From contig NZ_SELP01000009.1 in the NCBI RefSeq assembly GCF_004145845.1, forward strand, positions 32,464 through 96,463: 64,000 nucleotides of DNA. The letters are read 5' to 3'. The position numbers and the translations under genes were made by a program. Source of the stretch: Loktanella sp. IMCC34160 (GTDB lineage Bacteria > Pseudomonadota > Alphaproteobacteria > Rhodobacterales > Rhodobacteraceae). The notes under the pieces were generated by a model. That model saw only the letters and a list, made by a program, of their open reading frames with translations. It was not told where the DNA came from and did not search any database. Positions 28,002-36,067 of this stretch are shown here, one piece after another. Position 1 is the stretch's first letter, and every line of letters begins with the position of its first letter.

Positions 28002-28187
28002 TCAGCGGCTGCGGCGGATGGTTTGCGCGGCGGCCCGGATTTCCTCGGCGATCTCTTCGGCCTCGTCCGGGTCGAAGTCCATCGGGATCTCCATATCGCC
28101 AGCCTGAATGAACAGACGCACCATGCCTTCGGTGGTCGGGCCGATCTGCAGATTGGCTTCGATGTCGCGTTCGGTATTGATGCCCAT
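28002..28187 (-). CDS. Small conserved protein (DUF6324-like)
   Basis: A 61-residue acidic protein, MGINTERDIEANLQIG at the start and a strongly acidic FDPDEAEEIAEEIRAAAQTI helix near the end. It resembles a short conserved rhodobacterial family (DUF6324, from memory) of unknown function. No signal peptide or membrane span. It precedes the TPR gene on the same strand by 70 bp. Confidence 0.7.
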   Translation of the reverse strand: MGINTERDIEANLQIGPTTEGMVRLFIQAGDMEIPMDFDPDEAEEIAEEIRAAAQTIRRSR

Positions 28188-28333
28188 TGGGTGTGTCCGC
28201 CTTAAGATGACCTGCCGCCTCCTACAGCGGGGATGGCCGGATTGGCAAGCCCGGGCAGGGGGGCGGAAAATGAAATCCGGGCGGATTTGGCCCCTTGCAT
28301 TCGTGGTTCGGCGGCGCTAAGTCCCCGCCCAGT

Positions 28334-28410
28334 GCCGCCTTAGCTCAGTTGGTTAGAGCGCTGGATTGTGGATCCAGAGGTCCCCTGTTCAAGCCAGGGA
28401 GGCGGTACCA
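28334..28410 (+). tRNA. tRNA-His (anticodon GTG)
   Basis: Cloverleaf verified by hand: acceptor GCCGCCT/AGGCGGT, D-stem GCTC/GAGC, anticodon stem CTGGA/TCCAG with loop TTGTGGA, T-stem CCCTG/CAGGG with loop TTCAAGC, encoded CCA at 28408-28410. The discriminator is A73 and no G-1:C73 pair is encoded (28333 is T). Loss of this otherwise universal tRNA-His identity element is known from a clade of alphaproteobacteria that includes Rhodobacterales. Confidence 0.97.
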
Positions 28411-28439
28411 TCCCCCCAACACGAGTATCATCCGGCAAT

Positions 28440-28626
28440 GGTGGGTTAAAACCCACCTTACGTGCAGGTGCGCTGCCCCTCTGGCCCTTGCGGGCCATTC
28501 ACCCCGGGATATTTATTGACCCAAAGAAGGGGGCTGGACACAGCGTCCCTTCTTCTTTGGGTTGGAAATATCCTCGGGGGGGCCGGGGGGCGAAGCGCCC
28601 CCGGGTAAGGTGGGTCTTGACCCACG
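28440..28626. repeat. Convergent-gene palindromic repeat, full copy
   Basis: Left end GGTGGGTTAAAACCCACC (28440-28457) and right end GGTGGGTCTTGACCCACG (28609-28626). Inside lie a GGCCC-TTGC-GGGCC hairpin (28483-28496), a long imperfect hairpin built from GGATATTT/AAATATCC and CCCAAAGAAG (28520-28529)/CTTCTTTGGG (28552-28561), and a GGGGGCGAAGCGCCCCC-type hairpin. It sits between the tRNA-His gene and a converging gene, ending 4 bp from that gene's stop codon. About 190 bp. Confidence 0.85.
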
Positions 28627-28630
28627 ATCC

Positions 28631-28930
28631 CTAGTCGACCGTCACCGTTTGCCGCAGAGCCCCGCTGGCGCGGTCATAGATCAGGATCCGGTCGTCGGTT
28701 GTCACCACCGCGAACCAGTCTGCACCTTGGGTAAAGGCCTGCGCCTCTGCCCCGGCTGGCAGGGCGATCTGATCGGGCAAAGTGATCAACGGTCGGTTCA
28801 ACCGGATGACAAGCGCCGCGATAAGCACTAGGAAGCCTGCGATCATCACCACGGCCAGCCCGGTCACCAGCCGCTTGAGAAACATCAGCTGCGGCGGCAG
28901 GGGTTCACCGTCTTCAGAAGGGGTATCCAT
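28631..28930 (-). CDS. Small single-span membrane protein (DUF6476-like)
   Basis: A 99-residue protein with one membrane span at residues 19-43 (LKRLVTGLAVVMIAGFLVLIAALVI) and a short periplasmic beta-rich domain (GADWFAVVTTDDRILIYDRASG). It resembles a rhodobacterial DUF6476-type family; function unknown. Its start codon (28928-28930) shares base 28930 with the start of the divergent rluD, so the rluD ribosome site lies inside this gene. A palindromic repeat begins 4 bp past its stop. Confidence 0.75.
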   Translation of the reverse strand: MDTPSEDGEPLPPQLMFLKRLVTGLAVVMIAGFLVLIAALVIRLNRPLITLPDQIALPAGAEAQAFTQGADWFAVVTTDDRILIYDRASGALRQTVTVD

Positions 28931-29964
28931 TGCCCGAGACCCTCGTCAGTTTCCGGATCTCCGAAGATCCGCCTGCCCGCCTTGATAAGGCGCTTTCGCT
29001 GGATGTGCCAGAGAGCGCGTCCCTGTCCCGGTCCCGCCTTGCAAAGTTGATCGAAGAGGGCGCGGTGAGGCTGAATGGAGAGGTCGTGACCAACCCCCGC
29101 CATCGCGTGACCGAGGGCGACACGGTGGATATTACGGTAGAGGAAGCCAGCGAAAGCCATATCGGGGCCGAGGAAATCCCGCTGGACGTGGTTTACGAGG
29201 ACGCCGACCTGATCGTGGTGAACAAGCCCGCGGGCATGGTTGTTCACCCCGCGCCGGGCACGCCCGGCGGCACCCTTGTCAACGCGCTGATCCATCATTG
29301 CGGCGACAGCCTGTCTGGGGTGGGTGGGGCCAAGCGACCCGGCATCGTGCACCGGATCGACAAGGAAACCAGTGGCCTTCTGGTGGTGGCGAAATCCGAC
29401 CGGGCGCATCACGGCCTTGCCGCGCAATTCGAAAAGCACAGCGTGCACCGCCGCTATCTTGCCGTCTGTTATGGGGTGCCGGACCAGAATGACCCGCGCC
29501 TTCATGGGATCAAGGGCACCAGTTTCGAACCGGGCAATATCCTCAAGATCCAGTCGTTTCTTGGCCGGCACAGGACCGACCGCCAGCGGCAGGCCGTTAG
29601 TTTCGATGGCGGCCGCCATGCCGTGACCCGCGCCCGCATCCTGCACCCCCTTGGCACCCCGCCGGTTGCCGCCCTGATCGAATGCTGGCTGGAAACCGGC
29701 CGCACCCACCAGATCCGGGTGCATATGGCCCATGCGGGCCATGGGCTGATCGGCGATCCGGTCTATGGCGGGCGGCGCAAGCTGCCGGTGAAATCGGTGG
29801 GAGAGGCGGGTTTTGCCGCGGCGCAGAGCTTTGCCCGGCAGGCGCTTCATGCCGCCGAACTGGGGTTCACCCATCCGGTGACGGGCGAAGACATGACGTT
29901 CGAGGCACCAATGCCGGAGGATATGGCCGCCCTCGTCATCGCCCTCGGTGGAACACTCGATTAG
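28930..29964 (+). CDS. rluD: RluA/RluD-family 23S rRNA pseudouridine synthase
   Basis: A 344-residue pseudouridine synthase. An N-terminal S4 RNA-binding domain (ARLDKALSLDVPESASLSRSRLAKLI) is followed by the catalytic domain, with D144 in HRIDKETSG as the catalytic aspartate and the late GRTHQIRVHMAHAGHGLIGD motif. The best family match is RluD, which modifies helix 69 of 23S rRNA. The start is TTG at 28930: AGAAGGGG is 7 bp upstream, and the S4 domain begins only 15 residues in, leaving no room for a later start. The 3' end overlaps a converging MFS gene by 4 bp. Confidence 0.92.
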   Translation: MPETLVSFRISEDPPARLDKALSLDVPESASLSRSRLAKLIEEGAVRLNGEVVTNPRHRVTEGDTVDITVEEASESHIGAEEIPLDVVYEDADLIVVNKPAGMVVHPAPGTPGGTLVNALIHHCGDSLSGVGGAKRPGIVHRIDKETSGLLVVAKSDRAHHGLAAQFEKHSVHRRYLAVCYGVPDQNDPRLHGIKGTSFEPGNILKIQSFLGRHRTDRQRQAVSFDGGRHAVTRARILHPLGTPPVAALIECWLETGRTHQIRVHMAHAGHGLIGDPVYGGRRKLPVKSVGEAGFAAAQSFARQALHAAELGFTHPVTGEDMTFEAPMPEDMAALVIALGGTLD

Positions 29965-31190
29965 TCGTCGGATTTTTCCCGGCTGCGTCCCATCAACCGC
30001 CCGATGACGAAACTGGTGCGCGGCGCATAGACATAGCGGGTCCGGGTTTCCGCCGGGCGCGCCCGCATTCGGGCCAGCCCGAAAACGATCAGCAGGACAT
30101 GCCCGACCGAGATCAGGGTGAACAATGCCGCCGGCCCGAACCAGACAATGAGCGTCGACGAGACATAGGGCGCACCAATCGCCCCGACCGCGTAAAAGAA
30201 CATCAGCGCGGCGGAGAGTTCGACCCGTTCTTCGGAGCTGGCGAAATCATGGGCGTGGGCGGCGGCGACCGAATAGATCGGGAAGGTTGTAAAGCCAAAG
30301 AAGCTGGCCGCCAGCATCACCCAGACGGTGCCCAGATGCGCCACCCCGACGGTCACCACGCAGGACAGGACCGCCGCGACCGACAGCCAGATCAGTATCC
30401 AGCGCCGGTCGAACTTGTCCGCAAGCCAGCCGATCGGGATCTGTGCGATGGCCCCGCCGAACACGAAGAAGGCAAGGAAATAGCCGATCTGGTCCGGTGT
30501 CAGCCCAATTTCCTGCCCGTAGATCGGCCCGACCATCCGGAATGAGGCAGCCGAAAGGGCCGCCACCACAACGCCCACCGTGGCCAGCGGCGACATCCGC
30601 CAGGAAATCGCAGGCCGCAACCGGGTTGCGGCTGGGGTGACCGGCTGGGTCGCCTTGGTCACTGCCATCGGCAGCAGCGCGGTGCAGCACAGGATGACCA
30701 GCGTGTTATAGGCCAGATAGGTTTCCAGATCGGCCAGCCAGCCGACCATCGCCTGCGCCATGAACGACCCGCCCACATCGACGACGCGGTAGATCCCCAT
30801 CGCCCGGCCCCGGTTTTCGTTGGTCACCTTGGCCTGCAACCACGCTTCGATCACAGTATAGCAGCCAGCCACGCAAATTCCGCTGGCGACCCGGAACAGC
30901 GCCCACCAATTGGGATCGGTGACCAGAACGTGGGCCGACAGGCCGATGGCTCCAAGGGCGGTGAAGGTCGCAAAGGACCTTGCGTGGCCGACATCGCCCA
31001 ACAGGCGTGGCGCCCACCAGCAGCCGATGAAGAAGCCAAAGAAATGCGCCGAGCCCAGAAACCCGACCTCTGGTTTCGTGAACCCGGCCCCAAGCCCCAC
31101 CAACGCATCCAGCGGGCCAACGCCCCCGGTGGCGATTTGCAGTAGGACGACAGACAGAAACAGGGCCGCGAAGGAGATCAGGATGCGCAT
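29961..31190 (-). CDS. MFS transporter (YcaD/major facilitator superfamily)
   Basis: A 409-residue inner-membrane protein with about 12 hydrophobic segments. It is of the YcaD-like type: a conserved ASGICVAGCYTVIEAWLQAKVTNENRGRAMGIYRVVDVGG block in helices 4-5, and GWLADKFDRRWIL as the helix 8-9 loop motif. Substrate unknown. It ends in a basic cytoplasmic tail (MGRSREKSDD). It diverges from the DsrE gene and its end overlaps rluD. Confidence 0.88.
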   Translation of the reverse strand: MRILISFAALFLSVVLLQIATGGVGPLDALVGLGAGFTKPEVGFLGSAHFFGFFIGCWWAPRLLGDVGHARSFATFTALGAIGLSAHVLVTDPNWWALFRVASGICVAGCYTVIEAWLQAKVTNENRGRAMGIYRVVDVGGSFMAQAMVGWLADLETYLAYNTLVILCCTALLPMAVTKATQPVTPAATRLRPAISWRMSPLATVGVVVAALSAASFRMVGPIYGQEIGLTPDQIGYFLAFFVFGGAIAQIPIGWLADKFDRRWILIWLSVAAVLSCVVTVGVAHLGTVWVMLAASFFGFTTFPIYSVAAAHAHDFASSEERVELSAALMFFYAVGAIGAPYVSSTLIVWFGPAALFTLISVGHVLLIVFGLARMRARPAETRTRYVYAPRTSFVIGRLMGRSREKSDD

Positions 31191-31344
31191 GAGGTCTTTA
31201 TGACCGGAAATCCTCGCCGCGCCATGCCCTTTTCCGCCATTTCAGGTCGTTTGACGGCCTTGAAGGTGAAGGATGAAATCTTCGCTCGGGGGTGCTAGCC
31301 TGACCCGGGGGTCCTCGGGCCCGGCAACAGGGAGACATACCAAG

Positions 31345-31779
31345 ATGATCAGAAAACTGGCACTGGCGACCACACTTGCGCTTACCCCGCTCATGAGTTT
31401 GGCAGAGGGGGTGACCCATTATCTGGCGATCCATGTGAACGAAAATGATCCGCAGGTGATGAACATCGCGCTGAACAACGCGCAGAACGTCCAAAGCTAT
31501 TTTGCCTCGCAAGGGGATGACGTGGTGATCGAGGTGGTCGCCTATGGCCCGGGTCTTCACATGCTGCGCGCCGATACCAGCCCGGTGGCCGATAGGATTG
31601 CCGCGATGTCGCTGGAAAGTGATACCATCAGTTTTGCGGCCTGCGGTAATACCCACCGCAAGATGAGCGAAGCCGCCGGGGCCGAAGTGCCGCTTCTGGA
31701 AGAGGCGGGGATGGTGACGTCGGGGGTCGTGCGACTGATCGAGTTGCAGGAGGCCGGGTATTCCTACCTGAAACCCTGA
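31345..31779 (+). CDS. Exported DsrE-family protein
   Basis: A 144-residue protein with a signal peptide (MIRKLALATTLALTPLMSLAEG) and a DsrE-like alpha/beta fold: LAIHVNENDPQVMNIALNNAQNVQSYF, then VVIEVVAYGPGLHMLRAD, then FAACGNTHRKM. One cysteine in the FAACGNT loop is at the position used by sulfur-carrying DsrE relatives. Periplasmic DsrE-like proteins have no settled role. GGAG lies 10 bp before the ATG. It precedes an aldo/keto reductase by 66 bp on the same strand. Confidence 0.82.
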   Translation: MIRKLALATTLALTPLMSLAEGVTHYLAIHVNENDPQVMNIALNNAQNVQSYFASQGDDVVIEVVAYGPGLHMLRADTSPVADRIAAMSLESDTISFAACGNTHRKMSEAAGAEVPLLEEAGMVTSGVVRLIELQEAGYSYLKP

Positions 31780-31845
31780 CCTGTCGGGCTTGCCCCTGCC
31801 GCGCGTCAGGCTAAGGTCGGCCCAACGCGCGGAAAGGAGCCCCGA

Positions 31846-32886
31846 ATGAAACAGATCGAACTTGGCCAATCCGGGATCATGGTCCCGGATTGGTGCCTTG
31901 GCACCATGACATTTGGCACCCAGACCGATGTGGCGGGCAGCCATGCCCAGATCGACATGGCACTGGATCATGGTCTGAACTTCGTCGACACCGCTGAGAT
32001 GTATCCGGTCAACCCGGTGCGGGCGGAAACCGTTGGCCGGACCGAGGAAATCATCGGCGACTGGCTGGAAAAGACCGGGCGGCGCGGCGATATCATCCTT
32101 GCCACCAAGGCCGGGGGCGACAGCCAGATGGTCCGGGGCGGAGAGGGCTATGGCCCCGAGTCGATCCTGCGCATTCTGGACGGCAACCTGAATCGGCTGA
32201 AGACCGACTATATCGACGTCTATCAACTTCACTGGCCGATGCGCGGGTCCTACATGTTCCGCCAGAACTGGACCTACGACCCCTCCGGACAGGACCGGCA
32301 AAAAACGCTCGACCATATGGCCGGGGTTCTGGAAAAACTGGGGCAGGCGCAGAAGGCCGGGAAAATCCGGGCCTTCGGCATGTCCAACGAAAGCGCCTGG
32401 GGCTGCACCCGCTGGATCGACGTGGCCGAACAGGTGGGCGGCCCGCGGATGGCGACGGTGCAGAACGAATATTCGCTGCTGTGCCGTATGTATGATGCGG
32501 ACATGGCCGAAATGGCGGTGAACGAAAAGGTGACGCTCTTGTCCTTCTCGCCGCTCGCCACCGGGCTGCTGACCGGAAAATATCAGGACGGTGCCGTGCC
32601 CGAGGATAGCCGGATGTCGCTGAACGGCAATCTTGGCGGCCGCAAGACCCCCCGCGCCTTCGAGGCGGTCGGACGCTACCTTGATCTGGCGCGCGATCAC
32701 GGGCTGGACCCCGTGCATATGGCCATGGCCTGGCAACGCAGCCGGCCCTTCCCGATCTCGGCGATCTTCGGGGCGACGACGATTGATCAACTGGCCCATA
32801 TCCTGAGGGGCAAGGACATGGAACTGTCGCCCGAGGTGACCAAGGAAATCGACCGCATCAACAAGGCGATCCCGATGCCATACTGA
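31846..32886 (+). CDS. Aldo/keto reductase
   Basis: A 346-residue Tas/YajO-type aldo-keto reductase with the full tetrad: D48, Y53 (FVDTAEMYP), K88 (LATKAGG) and H129 (YQLHWP). The NADPH segment SFSPLATGLLTGKY is present, with a C-terminal GATTIDQL region. It reduces carbonyl compounds with NADPH; substrate unknown. A palindromic repeat begins 6 bp after the stop. Confidence 0.92.
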   Translation: MKQIELGQSGIMVPDWCLGTMTFGTQTDVAGSHAQIDMALDHGLNFVDTAEMYPVNPVRAETVGRTEEIIGDWLEKTGRRGDIILATKAGGDSQMVRGGEGYGPESILRILDGNLNRLKTDYIDVYQLHWPMRGSYMFRQNWTYDPSGQDRQKTLDHMAGVLEKLGQAQKAGKIRAFGMSNESAWGCTRWIDVAEQVGGPRMATVQNEYSLLCRMYDADMAEMAVNEKVTLLSFSPLATGLLTGKYQDGAVPEDSRMSLNGNLGGRKTPRAFEAVGRYLDLARDHGLDPVHMAMAWQRSRPFPISAIFGATTIDQLAHILRGKDMELSPEVTKEIDRINKAIPMPY

Positions 32887-32891
32887 AGGAG

Positions 32892-33070
32892 GGTGGGTTG
32901 AAACCCACCTTACTTTTCACGCTCTCATTTTTCCCAAGGTACTTTGGGGATTAGGCCCTGCGGTCAAAGGGGCGCTGCCCCTCTGGCCCGTTCCGGGCCA
33001 TTCACCCCGGGATATTTATTGACCCAAAGAAGGGGACAAGGCGCGTTTGCAAGGTGGGTTTCAACCCGCC
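32892..33070. repeat. Convergent-gene palindromic repeat, partial core
   Basis: Ends are GGTGGGTTGAAACCCACC (32892-32909) and GGTGGGTTTCAACCCGCC (33053-33070), inverted copies with one mismatch. The core has the GGGGCGCTGCCCC and GGCCCG-TTC-CGGGCC hairpins, GGGATATTT and CCCAAAGAAG, but the second arm (CTTCTTTGGG...AAATATCC) of the long hairpin is missing. It lies between the converging aldo/keto reductase and CdhR-like genes. Confidence 0.82.
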
Positions 33071-33078
33071 TTTGCCCG

Positions 33079-34062
33079 TCAGGGCCAGTTGCCGCGTAGC
33101 CTGCGGATGTCGCGGACCGAGGTGCCATAGGCCGCTTTGAACGCCCGGCCAAAGGCCGCGTGGCTTGAGAACCCGCAAGCCAGCGCAATGTCCTGCACCG
33201 CCATATCCGTGTCGCGGGCCAGCCGCTGCGCCTCGGCCAGCCGCAGGCCCAGCCAATAGCCATGCGGGCTTTGGCCCAATGTGGCCCGGAATTTCTGTTC
33301 CAGCTGCCGCCGCGACACACCCAAGAGCGCGGCCAGCCGGTCCATGGGCAGGGGCGCGTCAAGCCGGGTTTCCATTTCCGCAATGGTCCGCGCGATCAGG
33401 GGCGACCGCCGCGACAGCGCAAGCGTGGGCACCAGCCGTTGCGGCGCATCGCCCGCATGAACGGGGTCATAGATGAACACGCCTGCCACCCGCGCAGCCA
33501 CGTCGGCCCCCGCGTGATGCCGGATCAGCGCCAGCATCATGTCAAGACAGGGGCTGGCCCCGCCGGTTGTCAGCATCCGGCCCGAAACCCGGAACCGGTC
33601 GCGCACGGTTTCCACGCGCGGGAACCGGGCGGCAAACCGGTCAAGGTCTTCCCAATGGGTCGTGGCGGCCTGACCGTCCAGAAGCCCGGCAGAGGCCAGA
33701 AGCCAGCCCGCCCCGTCAACCGCGACGATCACAGCCCGCCCGCGCGCCATCCGCCGCAGTTCCCGGTGCAGCGCCGGAGTATCCTGCCGGTCGAGGCTGA
33801 AGCTGGCCACCAGCATCAGAAGGTCCGGCACCGGAACCGTGCCCACCGCCGCGCCGGGGATATCGAACCCGGCGGTGATCCGCGCCGGGCTGCCCGCCAT
33901 GGTCAGGTAGGTCCAATCGAAGACGCGCCGCCCGGCGAAGCGGTTCGTGGCCCGCATCGGGTCCACTGCCGCGGCAAGGGACAAAAGGTTCGTGTCGTCC
34001 AGAACAAGGACACCCACCCGGACCGGCCGATCGGTGGGAAGACTGGGGAATGCGCTATTCAT
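33079..34062 (-). CDS. cdhR: GlxA-type AraC regulator, CdhR-like
   Basis: A 327-residue regulator. The N-terminal half is a DJ-1/PfpI (class I amidotransferase-like) sensor domain (VRVGVLVLDDTNLLSLAAAVDPMRATN, then GAGWLLASAGLLDGQAATTHWE). The C-terminal 100 residues are an AraC double helix-turn-helix (PLPMDRLAALLGVSRRQLEQKF and DIALACGFSSHAAFGRAFKAAYG). CdhR of Pseudomonas has this architecture and activates carnitine dehydrogenase; the divergent cleavage enzyme and nearby carnitine dehydrogenase make that role likely here. The start at 34062 leaves 81 bp to the divergent gene. Confidence 0.85.
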   Translation of the reverse strand: MNSAFPSLPTDRPVRVGVLVLDDTNLLSLAAAVDPMRATNRFAGRRVFDWTYLTMAGSPARITAGFDIPGAAVGTVPVPDLLMLVASFSLDRQDTPALHRELRRMARGRAVIVAVDGAGWLLASAGLLDGQAATTHWEDLDRFAARFPRVETVRDRFRVSGRMLTTGGASPCLDMMLALIRHHAGADVAARVAGVFIYDPVHAGDAPQRLVPTLALSRRSPLIARTIAEMETRLDAPLPMDRLAALLGVSRRQLEQKFRATLGQSPHGYWLGLRLAEAQRLARDTDMAVQDIALACGFSSHAAFGRAFKAAYGTSVRDIRRLRGNWP

Positions 34063-34143
34063 CAAAAACAATGCGTAAAACGGAAAGCGCAGACTGCCAA
34101 GCGGTATCATAGTTGGGACAGAATCAAGGATCGGAGGACCAAG

Positions 34144-35052
34144 ATGCCCCTGCAAATGAACCGAGAGGTCTTTATCACCTGCGCCGTTACCGGATCGGGC
34201 AGCACCCAGGACCGGAGCCCGCATGTCCCCCGGTCCCCCAAGGAAATCGCCGATAGCGCCATCGCCGCCGCCAAGGCCGGGGCGGCCGTGGTGCATTGCC
34301 ACGTGCGCGACCCCGAGACCGGCGCCCCCAGCCGCAAGCTGGAATACTACCGCGAACTGACCGACCGCATCCGCGATGCCGAGGTTGATGTGGTCCTGAA
34401 CCTGACCGCCGGGATGGGCGGCGACATTGTCTTTGGCGGCACTGATAACCCGCTGCCCGTCGCGGCCGGGACCGACATGATCGGTGCCGCCGAACGGGTT
34501 GCCCATGTGGCCGAATGCCTGCCGGAGATTTGCACGCTGGATTGCGGCACCATGAACTTTGCCGAGGCCGATTACGTGATGACCAACACGCCGGGCATGT
34601 TGCAGGCGATGGGCCGGATGATGACGGATCTGGGCGTCAAGCCCGAGATCGAGGCATTTGACACGGGCCATTTGTGGTATGCCAAGCAACTGGTGAAAGA
34701 CGGCATTCTGGACAGCCCCGCATTGGTTCAGCTGTGCATGGGCGTGCCATGGGGCGCGCCCGACGACCTGAATACCTTCATGGCGATGGTCAACAATGTT
34801 CCCGACGACTGGACCTTCAGCGCCTTTTCACTGGGCCGCAGCCAGATGCCCTATGTCGCGGCCGCCGTTCTGGCCGGGGGCAATGTGCGGGTTGGTCTGG
34901 AGGACAACCTGATGCTGGACAAGGGCGTTCTGGCGACCAACGCACAACTGGTCGAACGGTCGGTCAACATCATCGAAAACCTTGGCGCCCGGGTCATCGG
35001 TCCGGAGGAGGTCCGCAAGAAGCTTGGCCTGACCAAGCGGGCCCCGGCCTAG
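34144..35052 (+). CDS. BKACE-family 3-dehydrocarnitine cleavage enzyme
   Basis: A 302-residue beta-keto acid cleavage enzyme (DUF849). The zinc histidines lie in VVHCHVRDPETG, with other family blocks NLTAGMGGD, LDCGTMNF, EAFDTGHL, GVPWGAPDD and VGLEDN. In carnitine degradation this family converts 3-dehydrocarnitine plus acetyl-CoA to acetoacetate and betainyl-CoA. That specificity is inferred from the divergent CdhR-like regulator and the carnitine dehydrogenase 1 kb downstream. GGAGG is 7 bp before the ATG at 34144. First gene of the presumed operon. Confidence 0.9.
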   Translation: MPLQMNREVFITCAVTGSGSTQDRSPHVPRSPKEIADSAIAAAKAGAAVVHCHVRDPETGAPSRKLEYYRELTDRIRDAEVDVVLNLTAGMGGDIVFGGTDNPLPVAAGTDMIGAAERVAHVAECLPEICTLDCGTMNFAEADYVMTNTPGMLQAMGRMMTDLGVKPEIEAFDTGHLWYAKQLVKDGILDSPALVQLCMGVPWGAPDDLNTFMAMVNNVPDDWTFSAFSLGRSQMPYVAAAVLAGGNVRVGLEDNLMLDKGVLATNAQLVERSVNIIENLGARVIGPEEVRKKLGLTKRAPA

Positions 35053-35135
35053 ATATGGCACCGCGGGACCGGGCACTGGCGTGCGTGAAGGGGCGTGCTA
35101 CCGTTCGGGGAACCTGCCCCAACGGAGGATACCCC

Positions 35136-35666
35136 ATGCGCCGCCTGTTTTCCGGCCTCGCCCTTGCCTTGACCCTTGGCCTGACGGCCTGCGGGGTGCC
35201 GCTTGAAACATATCGTGACGCCAGCGTCCCCATCGCGTCGAAGGCGCTGTTCGAGCCAGATCGCTACCTTGGGCTTTGGCACGAGGTCGCCCGTTACCCG
35301 GTCCCGTTCGAAGAGGGTTGCGTGGGGGTTACTGCGGAATACACTGCCCGCCCCGACGGGCTGATCGGGGTGCGCAATACCTGCCGGACCGCAGATGGCA
35401 GTATCCGCAGCACCATCGACGGCACCGCCGAAATCGTCGGGCCGGGGCGGCTCAAGGTGCGGTTTGCGTCGGTGCCTTTCGTGGCCTCCGACTACTGGGT
35501 GCTGTGGGTCGATCAGGACTATACCGTGGCCGTTGTGGGGGCGCCGGACGGCCGGTCAGGCTGGATTTTGAGCCGCACCCCGCAGATTTCCGCCGACAAG
35601 CTGGCCGCGGCACGTGAAATTCTCGACTTCAACGGGTATGATCTGTCCCGTCTGAAGGAGTTGTAA
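35136..35666 (+). CDS. blc: Outer-membrane lipocalin Blc-like
   Basis: A 176-residue bacterial lipocalin. A lipoprotein signal with lipobox LTAC (C19) leads to the lipocalin motif region LGLWHEVARYPVPFEEGCVG and the family YWVLWVDQDYTVAVVGAPDGRSGWILSRTP block. Blc binds lysophospholipids and fatty acids at the outer membrane. It sits in the carnitine locus, 83 bp after the cleavage enzyme; a role with acyl-carnitine or choline-lipid substrates is possible but only inferred. GGAGG precedes the ATG. Confidence 0.9.
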   Translation: MRRLFSGLALALTLGLTACGVPLETYRDASVPIASKALFEPDRYLGLWHEVARYPVPFEEGCVGVTAEYTARPDGLIGVRNTCRTADGSIRSTIDGTAEIVGPGRLKVRFASVPFVASDYWVLWVDQDYTVAVVGAPDGRSGWILSRTPQISADKLAAAREILDFNGYDLSRLKEL

Positions 35667-35668
35667 CC

Positions 35669-35935
35669 ATGAAGAAGCTGTTTCTTGTCTGCATCCTTGG
35701 CCTGGTCGCCTGCGAAGAGGTTCCGGGCGGTGGAATGGCCGCCCCGTCTTCGGGCGGTGGGGCGTTCAAGGAATACCTTGTTCTTGGCAATCGTTCGATG
35801 ACCTATCAGGAATGCGTCGCCCTTGGCGGGCTGGTTATTCACGACGCGGGAAGCTCCATGTGGGCTTGTGATCCGCGCGTGACCAACCACAACAACGTGT
35901 CCCCGGACGAAGAATTCAATCACCCCGACACCTGA
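35669..35935 (+). CDS. Small putative lipoprotein
   Basis: An 88-residue protein with a lipoprotein signal (KKLFLVCILGLVAC, lipobox LVAC, C15), a glycine/proline-rich spacer and two further cysteines in YQECVALGG and MWACDPRV that could form a disulfide. No family recognised. It begins 2 bp after the lipocalin stop, so the two are coupled and both are headed for the envelope. Confidence 0.75.
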   Translation: MKKLFLVCILGLVACEEVPGGGMAAPSSGGGAFKEYLVLGNRSMTYQECVALGGLVIHDAGSSMWACDPRVTNHNNVSPDEEFNHPDT

Positions 35936-36067
35936 CCACGGGTTTCGGGGGCTTCGGACCCGGCCGCGCCTGACACGCCCGGCCCCTTTCATGGACAAGG
36001 GTCCAGTCTGCTTTCGGTCCCGCCTGTACGGCGGGGGCGGGGGTCTCGCGTTGTGAAAGGGAGAGAT

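Noticed and set aside
28332..28339. An encoded G-1 base for tRNA-His at 28332-28333
   Set aside because: Aligning the acceptor that way breaks the T8-A9 spacing before the D-stem; the normal cloverleaf begins at 28334 with A73.
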